Part shown: one piece after another, positions 27,076 to 34,686 of the stretch
Layout: every line of letters begins with the position of its first letter
Position numbering within the stretch: the first letter of the stretch is position 1
Origin: Streptomyces sp. NBC_01314
Lineage (GTDB): Bacteria; Actinomycetota; Actinomycetes; Streptomycetales; Streptomycetaceae
NCBI RefSeq assembly: GCF_041435215.1
Contig: NZ_CP108394.1
Span: 3,658,001 to 3,722,000, forward strand
Length of the DNA stretch: 64,000 nucleotides
Reading direction: 5' to 3'
Position numbers and translations under genes: made by a program
The notes under the pieces: model-generated
Database searches by the model: none
What the model saw: the letters and a program-made list of their open reading frames with translations, nothing else
Told to the model about the DNA's origin: nothing

Positions 27076-27819
27076 GTGATCCACGAGGTGGACGAGGTCC
27101 TCAAGGGACTGATCGGCGGTGGTGCCCTGGCCGGCTCCGGCATCGACGTCTCCTTCGAGGCGCCGACCCGCGACTGGGCGGCCCGGCGCAACGCGCCCGC
27201 CGTCAACACCTATCTGTACGACATCCGCGAGGACGTCTCCCGCCGCCAGCGCGGCCACATGCCGGTCCGCGACGAGCGCGACATCGTCGTGCGCCGCCGC
27301 CAGCCGCCCCGCTGGTTCCGGCTGTCGTACCTGGTCACCGCCTGGACCAAACAGCCTCAGGACGAGCACCGGCTGCTCTCCGCGGTGCTGGCCAACCTGC
27401 TGCCGCGCGAGCTGCTGCCGCCCGCCGAACTCCCGGGCGCGCTCGGCGCGCTGGGCCTGTCCGTGCCGGTCTCGGTGGCGGGGCTGCACTCCGAGTCGCG
27501 GTCCCTCGCCGAGATCTGGTCCGCGTTGGGCGGCGAGCTGAAGCCGTCCCTCGACCTCGTCGTCACCGCTCCGTTCCCGGCCTTCCCCGAGTACGACGCC
27601 GGTCCCCCGGTCACCGAGGGCGCGGCGATCCGCGTACGCGGCATGGACGGCTCCCTGGAGGGCTCGGAGGAACGCGCCCACCGGCCGGGGCAGTTGGCGT
27701 CCGCGCCGAACACCGGGGAACGGCAGGACCGTCCGACGCCCGGCACCAGCACCAGCACCAGCACCAGCACCAGCACCAGCACCAGCACCAGCACCAGCAC
27801 CAGAGAACGGCAGCGGTGA
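27076..27819 (+). CDS. DUF4255 protein, tail terminator/cap of the contractile injection system
   Basis: 247 residues. The DUF4255 core (about 1-185) starts IHEVDEVLKGLI and contains NAPAVNTYLYDIREDVSRRQRG, RWFRLSYLVTAWT and EHRLLSAVLANLL, as in Afp16/Pvc16 proteins that terminate the tube and sheath at the end opposite the baseplate. The C-terminus is a pure Thr-Ser repeat of about 19 residues encoded by a hexanucleotide microsatellite. GTG 27076 follows AGGAG by seven bases. The stop overlaps the ATPase start as GTGA, so the two are co-translated. Confidence 0.88.
   Translation: MIHEVDEVLKGLIGGGALAGSGIDVSFEAPTRDWAARRNAPAVNTYLYDIREDVSRRQRGHMPVRDERDIVVRRRQPPRWFRLSYLVTAWTKQPQDEHRLLSAVLANLLPRELLPPAELPGALGALGLSVPVSVAGLHSESRSLAEIWSALGGELKPSLDLVVTAPFPAFPEYDAGPPVTEGAAIRVRGMDGSLEGSEERAHRPGQLASAPNTGERQDRPTPGTSTSTSTSTSTSTSTSTSTRERQR
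27745..27803 (+). repeat. Hexanucleotide microsatellite (ACCAGC) coding for (Thr-Ser)n
   Basis: About 9.8 perfect copies of ACCAGC at the 3' end of the DUF4255 gene. Because the unit is six bases, copy-number change keeps the frame and alters only the length of the Thr-Ser tail. Confidence 0.95.
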
Positions 27820-29942
27820 CCACCCACACTCCGCCCGAGTCTTTGCCGGCCCCCGCCTCCCCCACCACCGACGCGCTCCTCCTCCGGCTCGCCCGACTGC
27901 GTGACCGCGTCGCCGAGTTGGTGGCCGAGCGCGGTGCCGGTGATCCGACGGCGGGTGATCCGCTGCGGGGGCTGTACGTGTCCGAGGAGGGCGTACGGCA
28001 TCTGCTGGAGCCGTCGGCGGGGTCGTACGCCCCCGTGTTCGACGACTTCGAGGACGCGGACCCGGCCCCGCACGGTCCGCTGGAGCGGCTCGCGGGGCGG
28101 CTCGGCCTCACCGAACTGGACACGCGCATCCTGCTGATCGCCCTGGCGCCCGATCTGGACCGCTCCTACGAGCAGTTGTACGGGTACCTGAACGACGACG
28201 TCAGCAGGCGTCGGGCCACCGTGGGGCTCGCGCTCGATCTGTGCGGGCTGCCCGTGCATCTCGCCCGGGCGCGGGCCCGGTTCCTGCCCTCGGCGCCGCT
28301 GAGCGCGCTCGGACTGCTGACGATCGAGGAGACCGAACGCCCCTTCCTCGGGCGGGTGTTGCGGGTACCGGACCGGCTGGTCGCGCATCTGCTGGGCGAC
28401 GACACGCTGGACGCGGCGCTCGTCGGCCATGTGCGTCCGCTCACGTGGCCGTCGCGGACGCAGTCGCCGTCGCGGTCCCAGTCGCCGAATTCCCTGGCCT
28501 CGCTTTCGTCGCCGGCCGCGCCTTCGTCCCCGGCCTCGTCCTCGTCCTCGTCCGGGGAGGACGGCGGCTTCACCGCCAGGCTGGCCGCCCGGCTGGCCGC
28601 CGCCCCGGTCACCGTCCATCTGCGGGAGCACCGCGAGGGTGACGGGCTGGTGCGTGCCTCTGCCGCTCTGCGTGCGGCGGGGGTGGAGGCGCTGCACTTC
28701 ACGCCCCCGGCGGCCCAGGACGAGGCGGCCGGGCTCCTCCCCCGGCTGCTGCGCGAGGCCCGGCTGCGCGGTTGCGCGGTCGTGGTGTCGCCGCTGCCGG
28801 AGAAGCCGGGGCCGCTCGTCCGGGCGCTGACAGCGGCCGACGTGTCCGTGCTGTTCACCGGGGCGCAGCCGTACGACCCGCAGTGGTGCGACCGTGATCC
28901 GCTGGTCCTCGACGTGCCCCGGCCGCCCTCGGGTGCCGTGGACGCCTGGTCGGCGGCGCTCGGTGCCGGGGCGGACGGGCCGGGATTCGACCTGGCGGCC
29001 ACGGTCGCCCCGTACCGGCTCGGCGGGGACCGGATCGAGCGGGCGGCCCGCGCCGCCGTGGACCTCGCGGCGTTCGACGGCACCCCGGTGACCGCGGCCC
29101 ATCTGCGACTGGCCGCGCGGCTGCAGTCCGCCTCCGGTCTGGAGCGGCACGCACGCCGGATCCGCCCGGACGTCGGCTGGGTCGACCTCGTCCTGCCGGA
29201 CAAGCCCCTCGCCCAGTTGCGGGAACTCGCGCTGCGCGCCCGCCATCGCGACCGGGTGCTCGGCGACTGGCGGCTGAGCGCCGGGGGCGGCCGGGGCCAT
29301 GGGGTGCTGGGGCTCTTCGCGGGCGAGTCGGGCACCGGCAAGACGCTGTCGGCGGAGGTCGTGGCCGCCGAACTCGGGCTGGACCTCTATGTCGTGCAGC
29401 TCTCCTCGATCGTCGACAAGTACGTGGGCGAGACCGAGAAGAACCTCGAACGGATCTTCACGGAGGCCGACCGCACGGACGCCGTGCTGCTCTTCGACGA
29501 GGCGGACGCCGTGTTCGGCAAGCGCTCGGAGGTCAAGGACTCCCACGACAAGTACGCCAACATGGAGAGCGCCTATCTGCTCCAGCGTCTGGAGTCCTTC
29601 GACGGCATCGCCCTGCTGACCACCAATCTGCGGGCCAACATCGACGAGGCGTTCACCCGGCGGCTGGATCTGGTGGTCGACTTCCCGTTCCCGGACGCCG
29701 CCCAGCGGCTGGCCCTGTGGCGGCACAGCCTCGCCGCGGTGCCCCGCGCGGACGACATCGACCCGGCGGCGGTCGCCCGCGACTTCGAGCTGGCCGGCGG
29801 TTCGATCCGCAGCGCGGTCGTCACCGCCGCCTACGCCGCCGCCGGGCGCGCCGGGTCGGTCACCACGGCCGACCTGCGGGAGGGCGCGGAGCGCGAGTAC
29901 CGCAAGGCCGGGCGGCTGGTGCCGGGCGAGGGCAACTGGTAG
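27816..29942 (+). CDS. AAA+ ATPase of the contractile injection system (Afp15/Pvc15-like)
   Basis: 708 residues. An N-terminal helical domain (LRGLYVSEEGVRHLL, LDTRILLIALAPDLDRSYEQLYGYLNDD) is followed by a disordered Ser/Pro/Gln linker (about 209-249), then the AAA+ module: Walker A GESGTGKT (about 505-512), pore-loop region VDKYVGETEKNLERIF, Walker B LLFDEADAVFGKR, and arginine-containing TTNLRANIDEAFTRRLDLVVDFPFP. This class of ATPase accompanies Afp/PVC-type systems and is thought to help assemble or load the particle. GTG 27816 overlaps the DUF4255 stop by four bases. Confidence 0.92.
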   Translation: MTTHTPPESLPAPASPTTDALLLRLARLRDRVAELVAERGAGDPTAGDPLRGLYVSEEGVRHLLEPSAGSYAPVFDDFEDADPAPHGPLERLAGRLGLTELDTRILLIALAPDLDRSYEQLYGYLNDDVSRRRATVGLALDLCGLPVHLARARARFLPSAPLSALGLLTIEETERPFLGRVLRVPDRLVAHLLGDDTLDAALVGHVRPLTWPSRTQSPSRSQSPNSLASLSSPAAPSSPASSSSSSGEDGGFTARLAARLAAAPVTVHLREHREGDGLVRASAALRAAGVEALHFTPPAAQDEAAGLLPRLLREARLRGCAVVVSPLPEKPGPLVRALTAADVSVLFTGAQPYDPQWCDRDPLVLDVPRPPSGAVDAWSAALGAGADGPGFDLAATVAPYRLGGDRIERAARAAVDLAAFDGTPVTAAHLRLAARLQSASGLERHARRIRPDVGWVDLVLPDKPLAQLRELALRARHRDRVLGDWRLSAGGGRGHGVLGLFAGESGTGKTLSAEVVAAELGLDLYVVQLSSIVDKYVGETEKNLERIFTEADRTDAVLLFDEADAVFGKRSEVKDSHDKYANMESAYLLQRLESFDGIALLTTNLRANIDEAFTRRLDLVVDFPFPDAAQRLALWRHSLAAVPRADDIDPAAVARDFELAGGSIRSAVVTAAYAAAGRAGSVTTADLREGAEREYRKAGRLVPGEGNW

Positions 29943-29963
29943 CGGGCCCCGGCGGCCGAGGAC

Positions 29964-29995
29964 GGCGGGAGCACCCCGATGGGGCCGCCCCCGCC
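29964..29995. terminator. Terminator-like region between convergent CIS transcripts
   Basis: GGCGGG (29964-29969) and CCCGCC (29990-29995) enclose a CCCC-GAT-GGGG hairpin (29974-29984). It lies between the ATPase stop (29942) and the stop of the reverse-strand anchor gene (30003). Confidence 0.5.
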
Positions 29996-30002
29996 GGGCG
30001 GT

Positions 30003-31394
30003 CTACTTCACGCGCCACTTCTGGTTGGGGGTACCCGCGCACGTCCAGAGCTGGAGCTTGGCACCGTTGCCGGTGGCGTTGTCCTTCACGTCGACGCACT
30101 TGTCGGCCTGCGGGTTGACCAGGTCACCGGCGGTGCTGAGCACGAACTGCTGGGCGGGGTTGCCGCTGCACCTGGCCACCTGGATGACGGCCCCGTCGTC
30201 GCGGGAGCCCCAGGCGACGTCCATGCACAGCCCGAGGGAGCGCACGGTGCCGTCGTCGCGGAAGTCCCACTTCTGGTTGGCGGTACCGGCGCAGTCCCAG
30301 ATCTGGAGCGGGGTGCCGTCCTTGCCCTTGCCGTTCTCCGCGTCCGTGACGTCGACACAGCGGTTCGAGGCCTGGCCGATGATCCTGAACCCCTTGGCGG
30401 CGGCCGGCTTCTTCTTCGTGGGCTTCGTGTCCGGTTCCTTTTCGGAGCCCGATCCCGATCCCGGCCCCGATCCCCCGGAGCCGCTCCCCGAGCCCGCACC
30501 CGAGTCCTCCGGCTGCTCCTCCTCCTGCCGGGGTGCCTCGGGCGTCTCCGAGGGCAGCGGCGCCGCGGAGATGTTCGGCGCCGGGGCCATGGCCGACGGG
30601 CTGGCGCTCGGCAGGGCCGTCGTACCGGCCTGCTGGAGATCGGTCGCGGCGCTGGTGACCTTGGGCTGGTAGGCGAACCACAGCGTCACGAAGGTGATCG
30701 CCAGGGCCAGGAGGACGCCCATGCAGGTGGCGAGCCAGCCCGGCAGGAACCCTCGCTGGACATAGGTGCCGTCGACGGGCTGGGGTGCGACGCCCGCCCG
30801 TTGGACGGCGAGCGCGTACGGTCTCTCCTCCTTGGAACCGAACCAGATGACCTGTCTCGGCTTCAACGTGGCCTTCACGAACGCGGCACGGCCTGGCTCG
30901 ATCTGCACATTGCTCGGATGGATGTCGTACGACAGCTGGTCGCCGTTGTCGCTGCCGCTGACGGCGGCGGTCACCCTCGTGTTGCCGAGGTTGTCGATGG
31001 CGAGCTTGGGCCGTCCCCGGAAGCGCCCCTTCACGGTCGGCGGCACGAGTTCCGCCCGTACCTCGGTGAAGGGCGTGATCGTCAGGTTCCCCTCGGGGAC
31101 GGTCGTCGCCTCGGGATGCTGGGTCGGCGTGATCCGTACGGCGTACGGGTTCGGGCCGGCCGTCGCGTCCGGGGTGCGGGGCGGAGCGAACGTCAGCTCC
31201 ACGGTTCCTGTCGTCCCCGGGTAGAGCCGCAGGGTCTGCGGCTCCACGGTCGTCCACGGCGCGATGTCACCGACCGGCTCGAAGCGGTACTCGTCGACGA
31301 CGTCGCCGGTGTTGCGTAAGCGCAGCCGTACGGTCGTACTGCTCCCCGGGTCCACGGTGGCGGAGGCGGGTTCGAGGGAAGTCCAGAGGCTCAC
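30003..31394 (-). CDS. Bitopic membrane protein A of the CIS cluster: beta-sandwich, helix, ricin-type lectin
   Basis: 463 residues. No signal peptide; residues 1-210 look like two Ig-like beta-sandwich domains (TTVRLRLRNTGDVVDEYRFEPVG is typical). FLPGWLATCMGVLLALAITFVTLWFAY (about 216-242) is the only membrane helix. A disordered Ser/Pro/Glu/Gly linker follows, then a C-terminal ricin-B beta-trefoil of three subdomains with QxW-type motifs NQKW, AQQF and NQKW. Charge around the helix suggests N-inside, lectin-outside. GTG 31394 lies two bases beyond the stop of paralogue B, so A and B are one transcript. Probably anchors the CIS to the envelope; this role is inferred. Confidence 0.85.
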   Translation of the reverse strand: MSLWTSLEPASATVDPGSSTTVRLRLRNTGDVVDEYRFEPVGDIAPWTTVEPQTLRLYPGTTGTVELTFAPPRTPDATAGPNPYAVRITPTQHPEATTVPEGNLTITPFTEVRAELVPPTVKGRFRGRPKLAIDNLGNTRVTAAVSGSDNGDQLSYDIHPSNVQIEPGRAAFVKATLKPRQVIWFGSKEERPYALAVQRAGVAPQPVDGTYVQRGFLPGWLATCMGVLLALAITFVTLWFAYQPKVTSAATDLQQAGTTALPSASPSAMAPAPNISAAPLPSETPEAPRQEEEQPEDSGAGSGSGSGGSGPGSGSGSEKEPDTKPTKKKPAAAKGFRIIGQASNRCVDVTDAENGKGKDGTPLQIWDCAGTANQKWDFRDDGTVRSLGLCMDVAWGSRDDGAVIQVARCSGNPAQQFVLSTAGDLVNPQADKCVDVKDNATGNGAKLQLWTCAGTPNQKWRVK

Positions 31395-31396
31395 GG

Positions 31397-32824
31397 TCAG
31401 GCCCCCGCGGCAGGAACGATCTGCCATTCCTGGTCGTCGGTGACGGTGCAGTGGAAGAGCATCAAGGTCACCTCGTCGCGTGTGTCTTCGTTGCCCGCGA
31501 TTTCGAGACACCTGTTCTTGCTCGCGAAGTTGCGGATCCAGTAGCCGCCGCCCTGCTGCGGGTCGAGCCACCACAACTGGTTGTCACTGGTCGTGCCGTC
31601 ACAGGTGAACTCCGTGATCTTCGTATGGATCGGGTTCTCTCCGTAGTTCGGCAGGTCCATGCAGAGCTGGTCCTTGGCGTTGCGGATCTGGAAGAGATCA
31701 CTGCCGTCGGGCGCCTTCTTCGCGGCCTTCACCTCCAGGTTCCAGAGCTGGTTGTCCGCCGTGCTGTCGTCGCAGGTGAACTGCTGGACCCGGCCGTCTC
31801 TCCGCCCGTTGCCCTCGCCGGGGACGTCGGCGCACAGCTTGGTGGCGAGGTTGCGCAGGAGGATGTTGCGGGCGGGCAGCACGCTCTCGTCCTCCTTCTC
31901 GGTCGGCTCGGGCGGCGCCGCGGGCGCGTCGCCACCGCCACCGCCGTCGTCGGCCTCTTCGGACGGGACCGATTCCTGCTCCGGCTCAGACTCCGGCTCC
32001 GGCTTCGCGGACTCCAGCGGTTGCGGCGAGGCCGAGGGCGGCAGCGTGCTGACGCCGGTCTCCCGGAACTCGGTGGCGGCGCTGGTCACGGTGGGTCTGT
32101 AGGCGAGCCAGAGGGTGAGGAAGGTGATCGCGAGGGCCAGGAAGATGCCGAGGCAGGTGGCGAGCCAGCCCGGCAGGAAGCTGCGCTGCACATAGGTGCC
32201 CTCGACATCCAGCGGCGTCACCCCCGACCGCTTCACCGCGAAGGTGTACGGCCGCTCCTCCTTCGACCCGAACCAGGTGATCTGCCGCGGCTTCAACGTG
32301 GCCTTCACGAACGCGGCACGACCCGGCTCGATCTGCACATTGCTCGGATGGATGTCGTACGACAACTGGTCACCGTTGTCGCTGCCACTGACCGACGCGG
32401 TCACCTTCGTATTGCCCAGGTTGTCGATGGCCAGCTTCGGCCGCCCCCGCAACCGCCCCTTCACCGTCGGCGGCACAAGCTCCGCCCGCACCTCGGTGAA
32501 CGGCGTGATCGTCAGATTCCCCTCGGGAACCGTCACCGCCTCCGGATGCTCCGTCGGCACGATCCGCACCGCATACGCGTTCGGCCCCGCCGTCGCATCC
32601 GAAGTACGGGGCGGCGCGAACGTCAGGTCCACCGAACCCGTCGTCCCCGGATACAACCGCAGAGTCTGCGGCTCCACAGTCGTCCACGGCGCGATGTCAC
32701 CGACCGGCTCGAAGCGGTACTCATCGACCACATCACCGGTATTGCGCAGACGCAGCCGCACGGTCGTACTGCCACCGGGATCCACCGCGGCCGACGCGGG
32801 TTCCAGAGAAGTCCAAAGGCTCAC
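31397..32824 (-). CDS. Bitopic membrane protein B of the CIS cluster: beta-sandwich, helix, ricin-like domain
   Basis: 475 residues, paralogue of A and C. N-terminal beta-sandwich part (1-210), YVQRSFLPGW just before the membrane helix (about 219-241), an acidic Pro/Glu/Gly linker (about 255-315), and a C-terminal beta-trefoil-like domain with NQLW, NQLW and DQEW motifs and paired cysteines. 697 bp covering most of the beta-sandwich and the whole membrane helix are identical to gene C, while the C-terminal domains of B and C are unrelated. GTG start at 32824. Transcribed with A from the region upstream. Confidence 0.85.
   Translation of the reverse strand: MSLWTSLEPASAAVDPGGSTTVRLRLRNTGDVVDEYRFEPVGDIAPWTTVEPQTLRLYPGTTGSVDLTFAPPRTSDATAGPNAYAVRIVPTEHPEAVTVPEGNLTITPFTEVRAELVPPTVKGRLRGRPKLAIDNLGNTKVTASVSGSDNGDQLSYDIHPSNVQIEPGRAAFVKATLKPRQITWFGSKEERPYTFAVKRSGVTPLDVEGTYVQRSFLPGWLATCLGIFLALAITFLTLWLAYRPTVTSAATEFRETGVSTLPPSASPQPLESAKPEPESEPEQESVPSEEADDGGGGGDAPAAPPEPTEKEDESVLPARNILLRNLATKLCADVPGEGNGRRDGRVQQFTCDDSTADNQLWNLEVKAAKKAPDGSDLFQIRNAKDQLCMDLPNYGENPIHTKITEFTCDGTTSDNQLWWLDPQQGGGYWIRNFASKNRCLEIAGNEDTRDEVTLMLFHCTVTDDQEWQIVPAAGA
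32076..32772. repeat. 697-bp duplicated block, copy in anchor gene B
   Basis: Identical base for base, on reading, to 33657-34353 (offset 1581), including all synonymous positions. Covers codons from about residue 18 to just after the membrane helix. Confidence 0.9.
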
Positions 32825-32932
32825 AGAGGGACGCTACGGGGCGGGCGTCGTCCGGTCAGGAGCCGTCGGGGCAGGCCCGGCTGCCCCGACGGCCACCGAA
32901 GCCGTCCCAACGGTCCTGCCCCAACGGCCTTG

Positions 32933-34405
32933 TCACACGGTGAACTTGACGGCTTCGAGCCAGATGCCGTTGTCGAGGGTGCCGCCGAAGATGTAGTTAT
33001 CTCCTTGGCCGGGCTTGTCGCAGGCCAGGTTCTGCCAGCCCCGGTCCTTCTGGTGGACCGACTGGCATACCCCCCGGCCGCCTTCGTCGACGTTGATGGT
33101 GAAGCCCAGCATGTCCGGGGCGCCCCTCTTGGAGCTGCCGAAGTAGTTGTCGAAGCCGTCCTTCGCGCTCGCCCACGGCTTCCCGTTGTAGTGACCCTGG
33201 CCGTTGGTCGAGTCGGGGTTGTGGACGAACGCGGCGCTGGCCGTGCCGTTGACGCCGGACACCGCGATGTTGAGGGCCTTGAGCGACCTGGCCTGGCCCA
33301 CCGTGCCGGCCGTGTCGCCGTCGCACTCGGGGGCCGTCCAGCCCTTGCCCGTCACGAACGCGCGATAGCAGATGTGCCGGCCGGCCGGGTCCGCTGCCGC
33401 CAACTGCCGTACGGCGGTCGCGGCCGTGGGAGCGGGCTTCTTCTTCTCCTCGGAACCACCGCCGGAGCCACCGCCACCGCCACCGCCGCTGCCGCCGCCG
33501 CTCCCGTTCCCGCTGTCACTCTCCGTCTCGGTTTCCGTCGCCTGCGGGGGTGGCGAGGAGGCGGGAGGCGCGGAGGGAGTGGGCGGCGGAGGGGTCGACA
33601 CCGGCGCCGAGGGGCTGGGCGGCAGCGTGCTCACGCCGGCTTTCTGCAGCTCCGTCGCGGCGCTGGTCACGGTGGGTCTGTAGGCGAGCCAGAGGGTGAG
33701 GAAGGTGATCGCGAGGGCCAGGAAGATGCCGAGGCAGGTGGCGAGCCAGCCCGGCAGGAAGCTGCGCTGCACATAGGTGCCCTCGACATCCAGCGGCGTC
33801 ACCCCCGACCGCTTCACCGCGAAGGTGTACGGCCGCTCCTCCTTCGACCCGAACCAGGTGATCTGCCGCGGCTTCAACGTGGCCTTCACGAACGCGGCAC
33901 GACCCGGCTCGATCTGCACATTGCTCGGATGGATGTCGTACGACAACTGGTCACCGTTGTCGCTGCCACTGACCGACGCGGTCACCTTCGTATTGCCCAG
34001 GTTGTCGATGGCCAGCTTCGGCCGCCCCCGCAACCGCCCCTTCACCGTCGGCGGCACAAGCTCCGCCCGCACCTCGGTGAACGGCGTGATCGTCAGATTC
34101 CCCTCGGGAACCGTCACCGCCTCCGGATGCTCCGTCGGCACGATCCGCACCGCATACGCGTTCGGCCCCGCCGTCGCATCCGAAGTACGGGGCGGCGCGA
34201 ACGTCAGGTCCACCGAACCCGTCGTCCCCGGATACAACCGCAGAGTCTGCGGCTCCACAGTCGTCCACGGCGCGATGTCACCGACCGGCTCGAAGCGGTA
34301 CTCATCGACCACATCACCGGTATTGCGCAGACGCAGCCGCACGGTCGTACTGCTCCCCGGGTCCACAGTCGCGGAGGCGGGTTCGAGGGAAGTCCAGAGG
34401 CTCAC
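32933..34405 (-). CDS. Bitopic membrane protein C of the CIS cluster: beta-sandwich, helix, ChW-like repeats
   Basis: 490 residues. The N-terminal beta-sandwich part and membrane helix are near-identical to gene B, but the extracellular part differs: a Pro/Thr/Ser linker, a Gly-rich run, then two segments that resemble clostridial hydrophobic W (ChW) repeats, the first with GKGWTAPECDGDTAGT and KALNIAV, the second with DRGWQNLACDKP and LEAVKFTV. Between them lies a third related stretch around NVDEGGRG. GTG start at 34405 faces the sheath gene. Same inferred topology as A and B. The ChW call rests on motif shape alone and needs profile confirmation. Confidence 0.8.
   Translation of the reverse strand: MSLWTSLEPASATVDPGSSTTVRLRLRNTGDVVDEYRFEPVGDIAPWTTVEPQTLRLYPGTTGSVDLTFAPPRTSDATAGPNAYAVRIVPTEHPEAVTVPEGNLTITPFTEVRAELVPPTVKGRLRGRPKLAIDNLGNTKVTASVSGSDNGDQLSYDIHPSNVQIEPGRAAFVKATLKPRQITWFGSKEERPYTFAVKRSGVTPLDVEGTYVQRSFLPGWLATCLGIFLALAITFLTLWLAYRPTVTSAATELQKAGVSTLPPSPSAPVSTPPPPTPSAPPASSPPPQATETETESDSGNGSGGGSGGGGGGGSGGGSEEKKKPAPTAATAVRQLAAADPAGRHICYRAFVTGKGWTAPECDGDTAGTVGQARSLKALNIAVSGVNGTASAAFVHNPDSTNGQGHYNGKPWASAKDGFDNYFGSSKRGAPDMLGFTINVDEGGRGVCQSVHQKDRGWQNLACDKPGQGDNYIFGGTLDNGIWLEAVKFTV
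33657..34353. repeat. 697-bp duplicated block, copy in anchor gene C
   Basis: Second copy of the block at 32076-32772. Immediately beyond 34353, the last 52 bases of gene C switch to near-identity with gene A, not B. Confidence 0.9.
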
Positions 34406-34686
34406 GTCAGGACGCTACCGGGAGTGCGGGATCCGTTTCAGGAGGAAAACGTGCACGGTCGCGGTGCCCGAAAGGGCAGCGCGCTCGGGCACGGGGGTGC
34501 TCGCCGGGGTGCTGAGGCCGGGTGGGCGCGGCCGGGCCCGCCCGGGAGCGGTTTCCGCCGATCGGCCGGACTGCCCCTGGGGGCAACGGATGTGCCCCCG
34601 ATCAGGTACCGGAGGACGTTTCAGGGGACGCGCTTCGCGCGTGAGGGTGAGAGGCAACCTGTCTCGTACCCCAAGGAGAGCAGAGC
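34406..34686. promoter_or_regulatory. Divergent promoter and leader region between anchor gene C and the sheath gene
   Basis: 281 bases. Contains several hairpins: GTGCCCGA (34464-34471) with 34485-34492; GGGGGCA (34579-34585) with TGCCCCC (34593-34599), which competes with a smaller TGCCCC/GGGGCA dyad at 34572-34585; and ACGCGC-TTC-GCGCGT (34628-34642) 45 bases before the sheath start. Promoter boxes are not certain. Confidence 0.5.

Noticed and set aside
27745..27803. CRISPR array
   Set aside because: The six-base repeats are contiguous with no spacers and code for Thr-Ser.
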